DNA of 64,000 nucleotides from Flavobacterium covae (GCA_019565575.1 CP067379.1:496001-560000), one strand, 5' to 3'; numbered from the stretch's first letter, positions 1 to 10,007 are shown. Notes: generated by a model not told the origin, from the sequence alone. Program-made: numbers and translations.

Positions 1-709
1 TCTTTACTACCTAACGAAAACACTATTTATCTAGCAGATAGTAAAAATGCTCCTTATGGAAAGAAAACAAAAAAAGAAATTATAAATTTATGCTTCAAAA
101 ATGTTGATTTTTTACTGCAAAAGAATTGCAAACTAATCGTTGTAGCTTGTAATACCGCCACTACTAATGCAATAAAAGAAATGCGAGCTAAATACAATAT
201 TCCTTTTATAGGTATTGAACCTGCTATAAAACCGGCGGCAACTCTTAGCGAAACCAAGACCATTGGAATTTTAGCTACAAAAGGCACTTTAAATAGCGAA
301 CTTTTTATTCGTCAGTTAGAAAACTATACGAATATCAAAATTATGGAACAAGTAGGCCATGGCTTAGTTGAACTTATAGAAGAAGGCAAAATTCAATCAG
401 AAGAAATGAAAATACTTCTAATTTCTTATTTAACCCCAATGATTGAAGCAGGAATAGATTATTTGGTATTAGGCTGTAGCCACTATCCTTATTTAATTCC
501 TGAAATAAAAAAAATAATCCCTAATTCAATCAAAATTATTGATTCAGGATTAGCTGTTGCTAGACAAACTCAATCTATCTTAGAACAACACCAAATAGTC
601 AATACTGGAAGAAAAAAAAGGCACCACTATCTTTTACTCAAACAGTGATGCACGCGTTCTAAAATCAATACTAGGATTTGATAAAAATGTTTTAGAATTA
701 AACTTTTGA
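1..709 (+). CDS. murI: Glutamate racemase, 5' end outside window, one frameshift
   Basis: Interconverts L- and D-glutamate, supplying D-Glu for peptidoglycan in the cytoplasm. The frame is open from base 1, so the start lies upstream of the window. Both catalytic cysteines of the family are visible: VVACNTATTNA (Cys codon at 148-150) and VLGCSHYPYL (Cys codon at 475-477). The frame breaks near 605-618: read straight, it stops at 648. Removing one base (the second G of CTGGAAG at 605-611, or one A of the A8 tract) gives NTEEKKGTT, then FYSNSDARVLKSILG, and a stop at 707-709, the expected family C-terminus. The gene should be essential, so the break is probably a sequence error. It runs convergently into the carbonic anhydrase gene. 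Confidence 0.92.
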
Positions 710-711
710 CG

Positions 712-1224
712 TTACTCCTTAAACCAGCTCGAATACATAACATAATTATTAGAAATACGTTCAATCTCACCAGCAAAATTACTCTGATCAATATCTTTTA
801 CTTTTTTAGCTGGGATTCCTGCATAAATAGTTCCTGATTCTACGATTGTATTTTGCGTTACTACAGAGCCTGCTGCTACAATTGAATTACTTTCAATAAC
901 ACAGCCATCCATAACAATAGCTCCCATACCTATTAACACATTATCTTTTACAGTACAACCGTGTACAATAGCTTTGTGACCAATAGAAACATTATTCCCA
1001 ATTTCTGTAGGATGTTTCAAATAAGTACAGTGTATTATAGCTCCATCTTGAACATTAACTTTATCACCCATTCTAATTGAGTGTACGTCTCCCCGGACTA
1101 CAGCATTAAACCATACGCTACATTCTTTCCCAAAAGTTACATCACCTACGATAGTAGCATTTTCGGCAACATAACAATCTTCAGGAATTAAAGGGGTTTT
1201 ACCATTAACTGTTTTTATTAACAT
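712..1224 (-). CDS. Gamma-carbonic anhydrase family protein (left-handed beta-helix)
   Basis: 170 residues, the usual size for the bacterial gamma-class carbonic anhydrase-like/PaaY/YrdA group. The sequence is hexapeptide-repeat throughout (IVGDVTFG, VSIGHKAIVHGC, VLIGMGAIVMDG), which predicts a trimeric left-handed beta-helix. Three histidines, H65, H83 and H88, sit where the metal ligands of the family lie. Whether it hydrates CO2 or acts as an acyltransferase-like protein cannot be decided from sequence. It ends 2 bases from the murI stop on the opposite strand. Confidence 0.88.
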   Translation of the reverse strand: MLIKTVNGKTPLIPEDCYVAENATIVGDVTFGKECSVWFNAVVRGDVHSIRMGDKVNVQDGAIIHCTYLKHPTEIGNNVSIGHKAIVHGCTVKDNVLIGMGAIVMDGCVIESNSIVAAGSVVTQNTIVESGTIYAGIPAKKVKDIDQSNFAGEIERISNNYVMYSSWFKE

Positions 1225-1399
1225 ATTTTATAGAGATAAAAAAAGGGTATCTGAAAAATCAAAACTCAACGTCTAGTTATCTATTGAATGAAAGGAGAAG
1301 CAACATTATCAGCAGATTAATTTCCTTAGTCTGTTCACTTCATTCTAGCTTCCTTTTCATAAAAATAACAAGATTATGATCTTTTCGAAAACATCCTCA

Positions 1400-2386
1400 T
1401 TAATTTACAGAAGGACAATTACAATCATATTTCTCACGTTTACAGCCAAAATTATAACCTAAAGTTAACTGATGGAAACCTCCTTTATCAAATTTTACAT
1501 CTCCTATAATATAGCTATAATTATAGGCTAACATGAAATTCTTATAATGAGCTCCTACAATAGGTGTAATATATTGTAAACGTTGTTTTTCTACTGTTTC
1601 ATTGTTTATATATTGTGTACCATCAAAACTATTTCTATAAGACAAACCTGCCCAAAGTTTTCCAAAATTCATATTTTTATAAACCTTTCCATTTAAGTCT
1701 AAGATTCTTTCTTTTGTTAACTCAGTGTATTGAAACAGAATAGAAGGCTCGTATAATATTCGGTCACGATTGCCTAAAATATAACCCAAATTAAGAACAT
1801 ATTTTCTTAAATTACTTGATTCAACATCTGTATAAATATTTCTACTTTTAAAAATTGCATTTTTTACAGTAGCATGTATATAAAAATCAAGAAAATTATA
1901 AGATGCTCCAAAATCTACATTATAATAAGCCGCGCTTTGCACTCCCCCACCAATAATGGGATCAAAAGTAGTTCCGAATTCTGTTTCGTCTAATTGCAAT
2001 TGATTAACCCCTACATTTACACCAAATGAGAGACGATTTAAATCTATATCATTTCTAGAAAATAAAATATGATGTGCATAAGTAGCTTTAAAACCTCTAT
2101 TTGAATGATTTCCATTACGATCATTAAACAAGATAAGTCCCACACCTGATTTACCATCTTGATCTACGCTTCCATTAACACTTAACGTCTGCAAAGCAGG
2201 TGCTTTGTTGTTTCCAAACCATTGTTGTCTTCCTGTAGCTCTAATTTTCACACAATTGGCAGCTCCAGCCATCGAAGGATGTATCAGATAATAATTATCC
2301 GTTAAATAATCGGAATATACAGGTATATCCACCTGACTATACAAAGACAGACTTATGAATGTCAATACAAGTGATAAGTAGTTCAT
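1400..2386 (-). CDS. PorP/SprF family type IX secretion membrane protein (orphan copy)
   Basis: 328 residues with an N-terminal signal peptide (hydrophobic stretch ending LYSQ), then the PorP/SprF pattern: an early YLTDNYYLIHPSMAGAANC segment, alternating amphipathic strands and a predicted outer-membrane beta-barrel. Relatives pair with T9SS-secreted adhesins or form part of the PorK-N/PorP motor-attachment complex. Unlike the two SprF copies at 24.6 and 46.5 kb it has no adhesin next to it and is clearly divergent from them. The Cys-rich tail (CKREKYDCNC) is unusual. It is transcribed divergently from the Nfu gene. Confidence 0.8.
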   Translation of the reverse strand: MNYLSLVLTFISLSLYSQVDIPVYSDYLTDNYYLIHPSMAGAANCVKIRATGRQQWFGNNKAPALQTLSVNGSVDQDGKSGVGLILFNDRNGNHSNRGFKATYAHHILFSRNDIDLNRLSFGVNVGVNQLQLDETEFGTTFDPIIGGGVQSAAYYNVDFGASYNFLDFYIHATVKNAIFKSRNIYTDVESSNLRKYVLNLGYILGNRDRILYEPSILFQYTELTKERILDLNGKVYKNMNFGKLWAGLSYRNSFDGTQYINNETVEKQRLQYITPIVGAHYKNFMLAYNYSYIIGDVKFDKGGFHQLTLGYNFGCKREKYDCNCPSVN

Positions 2387-2520
2387 TTTTACTTTAGATA
2401 TGAGTTTTCAAAGTTAAACTATTTTAAAATATTGAAAAATAATAATCCGATACAATTCCTTCTAATTCATTAAATTTATTACAACTTTCAGTAATAATTC
2501 TTATTATTCAACTTCTTTCT

Positions 2521-2528
2521 TAAATTTG
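2521..2528 (+). promoter_or_regulatory. Bacteroidota -7 promoter box for the Nfu gene
   Basis: TAAATTTG matches the flavobacterial -7 consensus TAnnTTTG and lies about 50 bases before the ATG at 2578. No clear -33 TTG was found at the expected spacing, so the call rests on the -7 box and its position. Confidence 0.5.
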
Positions 2529-2577
2529 CATATCCAAAATTTTTCCTTCATTGGAAAATAAATTATACTTTATACAC

Positions 2578-3473
2578 ATGAAACTAATTACTATAAAAGA
2601 AACTTCTAATCCTTCAATTTTAAAATTTGAATTTTCTTATTTTATTTGTCCCAATCAGAGTTTTGAATTCAAAAACGTAGATGAATGTGCGGATTCTCCT
2701 TTAGCTAAGCAATTATTTTATTTACCTTTTGTAAAAACTGTTTACATATCAGGAAATTTTATTGCAATAGAAAAATTTAGCATAGTAGAATGGGATGATG
2801 TAAAGCATGATGTTTCTGAACAACTTGAAAATTATGTTAATGCAGGAGGTCCTGTTATTATTGAAAAAGAAATTAAAAAAATTGCCGTAACGGTTTATGC
2901 TGAAAGCACTCCTAATCCTTCTGTAATGAAGTTTGTAGCAAGTAGAATGCTTACAAAACAAATTGTAGAATGTAAAAACATAGATGAAACAGCAGCTTCT
3001 CCTTTAGCAAAAGCGTTATTCAAATTCCCTTATGTAAAAGAAATTTTTATTGACGAAAATTATGTTTCTATCACAAAATATGCAGTAAGTGAATGGCAAG
3101 AGGTTACAAATGAACTACGAACTTTTATTAAGGAGTTTATAGAAAATGGAAATATAGCTGTAGATGAAACAAAAATTATTGTTTCATCAACAACAGGAGA
3201 AGCAACAATTAGTAAATTTTGACAATTTAGATGTTACTTCTCAAAAAATCATCAATATAATTGAAGAATATATAAAACCTGCTGTAGCTTCCAGATGGTG
3301 GAAATATACTATTTGACTCCTATAATGAAGAAGATAAAAAAGTAAAAGTAATTCTTCAAGGAGCTTGTAGTGGCTGTCCTTCTTCTACTTTTACTCTAAA
3401 AAATGGTATTGAAAATATGCTTAAAGAAATGCTTCATGATCAGGAAATAACAGTTGAGGCTCTTAACGCATAA
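2578..3473 (+). CDS. NifU/Nfu family Fe-S cluster scaffold, two frameshifts
   Basis: Carries and transfers Fe-S clusters in the cytoplasm. The order is two tandem Nfu N-terminal domains (ETSNPSILKFEF, then ESTPNPSVMKFVA) followed by the NifU C-terminal domain with the cluster-binding CxxC (GACSGCPSSTFTLKNG). I start at ATG 2578 (MKLITIKE) because family similarity begins there; an upstream TTG at 2551 adds only nine unlike residues. The straight frame ends at 3222. An extra base near 3209-3214 and another in CTTCCAG at 3288-3294 (expected GCT TCA GAT GGT GGA) must be removed to reach the stop at 3471-3473, giving about 298 residues. Confidence 0.88.
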
Positions 3474-3629
3474 TTTTATTTTTAATTATCAAAGATAAAA
3501 GATTTCAGAAACTCTAAATAATCAAAAAAATCTATAAAAAACGATTTATCATTTCCTATAAATTCAACTTTTAGCATTTCATTCTGAATCAAGAGGATGT
3601 TCTAAAAGTTTGTAATCTTACTATTTAAA

Positions 3630-3678
3630 CGAAAGAAGAGATCACATAGTACTAGTATAATGTGATTTCTCCCTTTCG
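3630..3678. repeat. Long intergenic hairpin (dispersed palindromic element)
   Basis: The arm at 3630-3647 (CGAAAGAAGAGATCACAT) is near-perfectly complementary to the arm at 3660-3678, around a short AT loop. A T-poor tail argues against a simple terminator. The right arm (GTGATTTCTCCCTTTCGTC) resembles hairpin-forming intergenic repeats common in flavobacteria. Degenerate relatives may lie at about 37630-37695 and 49446-49520. Confidence 0.55.
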
Positions 3679-3887
3679 TCAAAAAAACAACATAACCGTT
3701 AAGTTACTACTTTTTTAGAGACTTACTTGATTTTTATTTTTCAAAAAATAATGACAGTAAATTAAAACCTTTTGATTTTGTAAAAATCATCTAAAAACAA
3801 AGTTTTCATTAAAGACAACAAAAAACTCGTTTAGTGAAACTCATTTTTAATACATATTAAAGGGTTTTAGTTTTTATTTTATATATC

Positions 3888-3895
3888 TAAATTTG
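3888..3895 (+). promoter_or_regulatory. -7 promoter box for the mscS-like gene
   Basis: TAAATTTG fits TAnnTTTG and lies 19 bases before the ATG at 3914, so the 5' leader would be very short. No convincing -33 TTG is present. Confidence 0.5.
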
Positions 3896-3913
3896 TAATT
3901 AAACACTTAAAAA

Positions 3914-4669
3914 ATGATTAATATAGACACTCTAGAAACCGCAAAAGAATATATCATTACCTACTCTATTAATATATTGACTGCGGGTTTAATTTTTATC
4001 GTTGGAATATGGCTTTCTAAGTTTATCACAAAGACAACAAAAAAAATACTGATTAGTCGTAACATAGAAATTACACTTGTTGAATTTTTAGAAGATTTAA
4101 TTTATTGGACTATAAGAGGGTTAGTTTTTATAGCCGTTATATCTAAATTAGGAGTAGAAACTTCTTCTTTCGTTGCTATTTTAGGAGCTGCTGGATTAGC
4201 TGTAGGTCTATCCTTACAAGGATCTCTTTCTAATTTTTCTGGAGGCATCCTCATTATTTTATTTAAACCTTTTAAAGTCGGAGATAAAATAGAAGTACAA
4301 GGAGAAATTGGTAAGGTTGAGGATATTCATATTTTTTCTACTAAGCTTACAACTGGAAACAATCAGGTTGTTTATATACCAAATGGTATGCTTTCGAATG
4401 GTAAAATAAAAAAACATTCTCAAAAAAACACTTCAAGAAATGACTTTACTTTTACTTTTCCAATAGATCAAAATATTAAAATATCAAGATCAAAATTAGA
4501 AACATTAGTCCAAAATCACCCGTTAATATTAAAAGATCCTAAACCAGAAATTTTCATAGCGAATATAGAACTTGAATCATTTAGCCTTTTAACTCGTGTT
4601 TGGACACAAAACAGCGATGGAGTGGCTGTTAAATCTGACTTATTGAATTCACTTTATGATTCATTATAG
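3914..4669 (+). CDS. Small-conductance mechanosensitive channel, MscS family
   Basis: 251 residues; inner-membrane osmotic release channel. There are three N-terminal membrane helices (about residues 15-35, 60-80, 85-115). The pore-lining helix is Gly/Ala-rich (GAAGLAVGLSLQGSLSNF), and the MscS beta-domain follows (FKPFKVGDKIEVQGEIGKVE, then VYIPNGML). The C-terminus stops at LLNSLYDSL, earlier than the usual tail ending in a Pro-rich FPYPQ-like segment. The last ~20 residues may therefore be lost through a real truncation or an unseen frameshift near 4650. It appears monocistronic. Confidence 0.88.
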   Translation: MINIDTLETAKEYIITYSINILTAGLIFIVGIWLSKFITKTTKKILISRNIEITLVEFLEDLIYWTIRGLVFIAVISKLGVETSSFVAILGAAGLAVGLSLQGSLSNFSGGILIILFKPFKVGDKIEVQGEIGKVEDIHIFSTKLTTGNNQVVYIPNGMLSNGKIKKHSQKNTSRNDFTFTFPIDQNIKISRSKLETLVQNHPLILKDPKPEIFIANIELESFSLLTRVWTQNSDGVAVKSDLLNSLYDSL

Positions 4670-4840
4670 CAATGCGGGTGTTTAAGGAGTCGTAACTTAA
4701 TGTTTAAAAGCATTTCTACGATAGAGAGAAGTACATATCAGCACTATCTGCCCCTTTCTCTTATTTACTCCGAGGACTTCTCCCCTTGGTCTAAAAGCAA
4801 GATTCCATCCTTTTAAAACACCCTCATCGTCCTTTACTTA

Positions 4841-5503
4841 TCATTTTGTATTCAACATAAACTCTTTTAAATAAAAAGGTTCAAAATATGCTACATCTAC
4901 AAATTCTTTAATTAAAAATTTTTGATATGCAATTTCTATCATTTCTTTTGAGGATGGAAAAACGATTTGATCGTGATAAATAAATTGACTTGTATTGAGT
5001 ATTTCTTTGCATTTAGATGCACCATCTCCTAAAAGATGTATTTTTTCTGAATATTCAGAAAATATATGCGGTTCTATAATTTGAGATTCTACTTTTCGTT
5101 GTAATTCATGATTTCTAGAAAAAACAGCGGTATAACATTCCATACGCCTAGCATCTATCATAGGAATGATAACGCCTTCTAAATTCTTTATTTGTCTCGC
5201 CAATATTACTAACGTATCTATTGCTATTAGTGGGATATTTAAAGTATAACATATACCTTTAGCTGCAGAAACCCCAATTCTAAGACCTGTATAAGACCCT
5301 GGTCCTTGACTAACAGCTACTGCATCTAAATGATTTATGGTTATTTGAACTTCGTCTAAAATTTCTTCTATAAACACATGTAATTTTTCTGCATGTGTAT
5401 ATCCTAGTTCTGCAATTTCGCGAATTGCAACTAACTTTCCATCTTTAGCTAAGGCTACAGAACAATTACGAGTGGCCGTTTCTACATGTAAAATATAAGT
5501 CAT
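4841..5503 (-). CDS. tsaB: tRNA threonylcarbamoyladenosine biosynthesis protein TsaB
   Basis: Partner of TsaD and TsaE in making t6A37 in ANN-decoding tRNAs. It is about 220 residues when started at MTYILHVETATRNCSVALA. The frame extends 19 codons further upstream, but those residues (hydrophobic, AT-rich) match nothing in the family. The ASKHA-type motif VSQGPGSYTGLRIGVSAAKG is diagnostic. It lies downstream of the efflux adaptor on the same strand, a neighbourhood common in flavobacteria, with a ~155-base gap suggesting separate transcription. Confidence 0.92.
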   Translation of the reverse strand: MTYILHVETATRNCSVALAKDGKLVAIREIAELGYTHAEKLHVFIEEILDEVQITINHLDAVAVSQGPGSYTGLRIGVSAAKGICYTLNIPLIAIDTLVILARQIKNLEGVIIPMIDARRMECYTAVFSRNHELQRKVESQIIEPHIFSEYSEKIHLLGDGASKCKEILNTSQFIYHDQIVFPSSKEMIEIAYQKFLIKEFVDVAYFEPFYLKEFMLNTK

Positions 5504-5658
5504 AGGTAAGTATATATAGGACAAAAGTACAACAATCATAAAAAAACAGGATTGATTCATCTAAAAAAATGGCTCAATCCCGTCAAACAGCAAACTATTT
5601 TTAAAAAATTTTACTCCTTATTTGATAAAATTTACTTTATTGATTTTCCTTTATCTTT

Positions 5659-6949
5659 TTATCTCCTGAGGTTTTTTTTTATTTTATCCCCTGGGTTTAA
5701 TTCTTTTGTAACGGTAGTATAAGGTCCTGTAATAATAACTTCTCCTTTTTTAATCCAGAAAGCACTTCTATATAGTTATCATCTTGAATTCCTGTAGTTA
5801 TAATTTTCAGGCGTACCTTATCTCCTTTTTTACAAATACACATTCATAGCGTTTTTGTTCTTTTAGTGGTTTTTCTTCCTTTATTTCAAAATCATCTTCT
5901 TCATTTTCTAGATATGCTTTTCTTGAGGACGTTGTATCTATACGCATGACTACAGCACTTATAGGAATTGCCACTACTTTTTCTTTTTGAGTCGTAATAA
6001 TATCAACTGTAGCGGTCATACCAGGACGAAAAGGAGCGTAGTTATCTGATTTTCCTTTCATTAATTCGGCATAAGATTCTTTTAATATTTTCACCTTTAC
6101 TTTAAAATTAGTTACTTGATCTGCTGAAGTTGTCAAATTAGCTGAATTAGAAATACTGGTTACAATTCCTTTAAAAGTCTTTTTAAGATAGGCATCTACT
6201 TGAACATTAGCTTGGTCTCCTATTTCAATCTTTACTATGTCATTTTCATTAACATCTACTTCTACCTCCATATTATGAAGATTGGCTACACGCATTAACT
6301 CTGTTCCTGTCATTTGTTGTGTTCCTAATACACGTTCGCCTAGTTCAACGGCTAATTTAGAAACGGTACCTGACATAGGAGCGTAAATAGTAGATTTACG
6401 CAAGCTTTCTCTTGATTCATTAACTGTGGCTGTAGCACTTTCTACATTAAAATAAGCTGCTTGTTTAGCTGCTTTCGCTCCTTCAAAAACAGCCAAAGAT
6501 TTATCCCATTCAGCTCCCGATATGATTCCTTTTTCATATAATTTTTTATTACGTTCATAACTAGCTTTAGCTTCTTTATATTGTGCTTCTATTTGCGATA
6601 AATTAGCTTTTGTATTAGAAAGTCCAGCTTGAGTACGATTAACTCCTTGTAAATATAATTGAGGATTTACCTTTGCTAATAAATCTCCTTTTTGAACCAT
6701 TTGTCCTTCTTTAACAGGCAATTCTATTATTTCACCTGAAATTTCGGATGAAATCTTAACTTCTGTTTCGGGCTTAATTTTACCTGTAGCTGATACCGTT
6801 TCTATAATGGTTCTTTCTGTAACTTCTTGCCATTGAACTTCAACTATAGAGCTGTCATTCCCTAATATACCTTTTTTTCTCAACCCTATTAGTCCTATTA
6901 CTAAAACTATAATTACACCAATAAGTATATATTTTGTTTTTCTTTTCAT
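5659..6949 (-). CDS. Efflux transporter periplasmic adaptor subunit (HlyD/MacA type), two frameshifts
   Basis: Bridges an inner-membrane pump and TolC. An N-terminal membrane anchor (residues ~6-24) is followed by the lipoyl half-motif (VKEGQMVQKGDLLAKV), a long alpha-hairpin (~85-180), the second lipoyl half (IYAPMSGTVSKLAVELGERV) and a beta-barrel. The straight frame ends at 5807. The true C-terminus continues as KKGDKVRLKIITTG, then LSGLKKGEVIITGPYTT, once one A is restored in each of two A6 tracts (plus-strand T at 5826-5831 and 5746-5751). The exact stop is uncertain (5651-5661) because of an A9 tract. No pump gene follows. It is probably co-transcribed with the TolC gene 46 bases upstream. 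Confidence 0.85.
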
Positions 6950-6995
6950 TTGGTTTAGTTATTTAATATTCAAGAAAATAGCTTTTTATTTAAGG

Positions 6996-8456
6996 TTAAC
7001 TAGTTTTTTCAGAAGTATTCTTTTTTTTTAAAAAAATAGGAATACCAAAATAGAACTCTAAAATTTTTGTCCTAAAAATATAATCATACTTGGTTCTTAG
7101 AGCATCTGATTGTGCATTTATTAATTGTGTTTGTGATTGATTATAATCAAACACATTCATTAATCCTACTTCATAACGTTCTTTTGCATAATCAACTGCT
7201 TTTTGTCTTGCTTCTAAAACAATCAAAGATGCCTCGTGAGCTTTTTGAGCTCCTCTTGTATCTGTATAAGCTGTATAAACGGTACGCTCAAGATCTAATT
7301 TTTGTTGTTCTAGTGCTAATTTAGTTTTTTGAAAGAGAACTTTAGATCGATTTACATTATTCTTTACGGCAAAACCGTTAAAAATAGGAATACTCAATTG
7401 TAGTCCAAAACTATGTCCTTTATTATCATTTATTTGTTGAAAAAAAGGATTGGCATTTCCTAACACAGGAACTGTATTAATTGAGGAAACTAAATCACCT
7501 GTTGATTGTACAAAGCCTATTTTTTTAGTTGGATTTTGCGAATCTATTTCAAATCCTTTGATTGTTTTTGCATAAGAAACACGGGTATTTAAATTATAAA
7601 ACCCTTGCAAACTAGGCTGATACGCACCTTTAGCAATAGCAATATCTTTTTTCGCAATTTCTAAATTTGTTTGTGCTAATTTTAATTCAACACGGGTTAG
7701 TAGAGCCTTATTGAAAATAACATTTGGGGTTTCTGCTAAAACGGCACTCAATGTAGCTTCAACTTGGCTTTCGGCAATATCAAAAGTATCATATTCTTTG
7801 ATTTGTAATAATTGAGCTAAACTTAATTTTGAAATTAACAACGCGTTTTCTGCACTAACTACTCTTTGATTATTTGTAGCAATTGTAGCATTTATATCTA
7901 GTAAATCACCTTTAGGAACTACACCTACACTGACTAATTCTGTAATTCGCTTTTTTTGTTCAATACTAGAAGATAATTGTTCTTTTTGTACTTTCAAACT
8001 TTCTTTATTAAACAAAACTTGTAAATAAGCGTTTATCACGTTCAAAGAAATATCTTCCTTAATTTTAACCAACTGATATTCTGACGCTATTTTTGAAAGG
8101 TTTGCTTTTCTAAATTGGTTTTGATTTTGTAATCCTTTATAAATATCTACACCTAGTGTTATCCCTACTGAAGTAAATTGGTTTGTTTGATTTTCTAACA
8201 ATCCTGTTGTTATATTCTGATTTAATCCTATATTCCAAGAATGTGATAAATTTCCATTAACAGAAGGTGAAAATCTAGCCATTGCATTTTTTTTATTTAT
8301 TGTTGCTACATCCACATCTAAAGAGGATTGTTGTATCGCAATATTATTTATCAATGCGTAATTTACACATTCTTTCAAGGTCCATTTTTTATCCTGCCCC
8401 TTAACAGTCAACCCTATGAATATTAAAAAGATAAGTATATAGGATGTTTTTTTCAT
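6996..8456 (-). CDS. TolC family outer-membrane efflux protein
   Basis: 486 residues, normal for TolC-like proteins. The signal peptide ends near TVKGQ. Two long coiled-coil/strand repeats follow, with the duplicated pattern (LKECVNYALINNIAIQQ at the start, VKNNVNRSKVLFQ in the second half) and the usual YERYEVG-type segment near the C-terminus (KERYEVGLMNVFDYNQSQ). It forms the outer-membrane and periplasmic tunnel for the adaptor encoded immediately downstream. The start at 8456 is supported by the signal peptide. Confidence 0.9.
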   Translation of the reverse strand: MKKTSYILIFLIFIGLTVKGQDKKWTLKECVNYALINNIAIQQSSLDVDVATINKKNAMARFSPSVNGNLSHSWNIGLNQNITTGLLENQTNQFTSVGITLGVDIYKGLQNQNQFRKANLSKIASEYQLVKIKEDISLNVINAYLQVLFNKESLKVQKEQLSSSIEQKKRITELVSVGVVPKGDLLDINATIATNNQRVVSAENALLISKLSLAQLLQIKEYDTFDIAESQVEATLSAVLAETPNVIFNKALLTRVELKLAQTNLEIAKKDIAIAKGAYQPSLQGFYNLNTRVSYAKTIKGFEIDSQNPTKKIGFVQSTGDLVSSINTVPVLGNANPFFQQINDNKGHSFGLQLSIPIFNGFAVKNNVNRSKVLFQKTKLALEQQKLDLERTVYTAYTDTRGAQKAHEASLIVLEARQKAVDYAKERYEVGLMNVFDYNQSQTQLINAQSDALRTKYDYIFRTKILEFYFGIPIFLKKKNTSEKTS

Positions 8457-8538
8457 ATTTTAGTTTCTTCCTTTCTTTCGTTACGAAATATTAGACTATC
8501 AAACAATCTCTTTGTTACAATCTCTTTAAAAATAATTT

Positions 8539-8546
8539 TACTTTTG
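8539..8546 (+). promoter_or_regulatory. -7 promoter box for the DUF4403 gene
   Basis: TACTTTTG fits TAnnTTTG and sits 18 bases before the ATG at 8565. A TTG at 8512-8514 lies 24 bases upstream, slightly far for a -33 element. Confidence 0.5.
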
Positions 8547-8564
8547 TAATAAAATCATTATAAC

Positions 8565-9962
8565 ATGAAAAAACTTTCCTCTTTATTTTTCACCATAGTC
8601 ATCAATTTTTTATTAAGTAATTGCTCCTCAACTCAAAAAATAGAATTAATGCAACCAGAACCAGACAAAGCTTTACCTGTAAACTACCCCACACATTCCT
8701 CTTACATTAATTTTCCTATTCAGCTAACAGTAAAAGATATAGAAAATCAAACTAATAAAGCTTTGACAGGACTGATCTATGAAGATAACAATTTAGATGA
8801 TGATAAAATAATGGTTAAAATTTGGAAAAATGCTCCAATCATCATGAACGAAAAAGATCAAAAACTCCAAACTATTGTACCTTTAAAAATTTGGGCAAAA
8901 ATAAAATACGGAACTTCTGTATTAGGGATAGACCTTTATGACACACGCGAATTTAACTTAAATGCAACAGTAAGCTTATTAAGTAATATTAATCTAATTA
9001 ATTGGCAAGTAAACACCCAAACTCAATTAGAAAATATTAACTGGAATGAAAGTCCAACAGTAAGTATAGCCGGTAAAGATGTAAAAATAACTTATCTGAT
9101 TAATCCTACATTAAATTATTTTAAAAACAAGATAGAAAAAAGCTTAGATGACGCTATTAGTAAATCATTAGATTTTAAAAAACAGATTTCTGATCTGATG
9201 CAAAAAGTAAGTACCCCAATAGAGATGAATAAGAACTATGAAACTTGGTTACGCATAAATCCACAAGAGATTCATTCAACTCAAGCTGTTCTAAAAGAAA
9301 ATAAAATCAGCTTGGATGTTGGTTTAAAATGTCAAATAGAATCTTTAGTTGGACAAAAGCCACAAAACATATTTAACAAAAACAACTTTATATTTAAATC
9401 TGCACAACAATTACCTAATAAAATAACAGCCTCATTAGTAGCATTATCAACCTATAATGACGCATCAAGGTTAATAAACAATAACTTTAAAGGAAAAGAA
9501 TTCGGTTCTGGAAATCGAAAAATAAGCATCCAAAATGTTGCTATTTGGCATAAACAAGGAAAAATGATCATTGCACTTGATCTTCTAGGGAGTCTAAACG
9601 GACGTATTTATTTAGCTGGTTTTCCAAAATATGATACAGAAAGAAAAGAGTTTTATTTTGACGATTTAGACTATGCTTTAGAGACTAAAAACAAACTTAT
9701 CAAAACGGCTAATTGGCTTTTTCAGAGTGCTATCATACAAAAGCTAAAAGCTAATTGTAGGTATTCTATTGCTACTAATCTAGAAGAAGGAAAAAAAAGT
9801 ATTATACAATACCTAAATAATTACTCTCCTATGCAAGGTATATATATTAATGGAAAATTAACTCATATTGATTTTGATAAAGTACAGCTTACTAATGAGT
9901 CTATTTTAGGTTTTTTAACCATTACAGGTAATTTGAAAGTGGAAGTAAATGGTTTACAGTAA
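8565..9962 (+). CDS. DUF4403 family lipoprotein
   Basis: 465 residues, the usual length of the family in Bacteroidota. The N-terminus is a lipoprotein signal (hydrophobic core then LLSNC, lipid-acceptor Cys20). The body has features of DUF4403: HSSYINFPIQLTVKDIE near the start, a middle LRINPQEIH segment and the late LDLLGSLNGRIYLAGFPKYD segment. Members are thought to bind lipids or act at the envelope, but no reaction is known. It stands alone, divergent from tolC and convergent with the oxidase cluster. Confidence 0.85.
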   Translation: MKKLSSLFFTIVINFLLSNCSSTQKIELMQPEPDKALPVNYPTHSSYINFPIQLTVKDIENQTNKALTGLIYEDNNLDDDKIMVKIWKNAPIIMNEKDQKLQTIVPLKIWAKIKYGTSVLGIDLYDTREFNLNATVSLLSNINLINWQVNTQTQLENINWNESPTVSIAGKDVKITYLINPTLNYFKNKIEKSLDDAISKSLDFKKQISDLMQKVSTPIEMNKNYETWLRINPQEIHSTQAVLKENKISLDVGLKCQIESLVGQKPQNIFNKNNFIFKSAQQLPNKITASLVALSTYNDASRLINNNFKGKEFGSGNRKISIQNVAIWHKQGKMIIALDLLGSLNGRIYLAGFPKYDTERKEFYFDDLDYALETKNKLIKTANWLFQSAIIQKLKANCRYSIATNLEEGKKSIIQYLNNYSPMQGIYINGKLTHIDFDKVQLTNESILGFLTITGNLKVEVNGLQ

Positions 9963-9972
9963 ACAGTGTTTT

Positions 9973-10007
9973 AAAAGAAGAGTTAGCCTGTAACTAACTC
10001 TTCTTTT
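9973..10007. terminator. Bidirectional hairpin terminator
   Basis: Arms AAAAGAAGAGTTAG (9973-9986) and CTAACTCTTCTTTT (9994-10007) are perfectly complementary around a 7-base loop. A run of T follows on the plus strand, and A/T runs serve the minus strand. It overlaps the last codons of the small membrane protein gene. Confidence 0.8.

Larger units (their letters stand above)
3474..3913. other. Gene-free interval between Nfu and MscS genes
   Basis: No coding frame with family similarity is seen. It holds the inverted repeat at 3630-3678 and, near the end, the promoter box of the mscS-like gene. The rest is AT-rich. Confidence 0.6.

Noticed and set aside
2551-2577. Upstream TTG start for the Nfu gene
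   Set aside because: Adds residues unlike the family; the ATG at 2578 matches the conserved N-terminus.
3288-3294. CTTCCAG as a programmed +1 ribosomal frameshift signal (skip of A in AGR)
   Set aside because: The same extra base occurs in antisense orientation in murI, where a ribosomal signal would not read it. DNA-level error or mutation fits better; kept only as a checkable alternative.
4670-4840. Possible small gene or RNA between mscS and tsaB
   Set aside because: No frame, conserved motif or convincing hairpin with a T-run; only short AT-rich sequence and weak complementarity.
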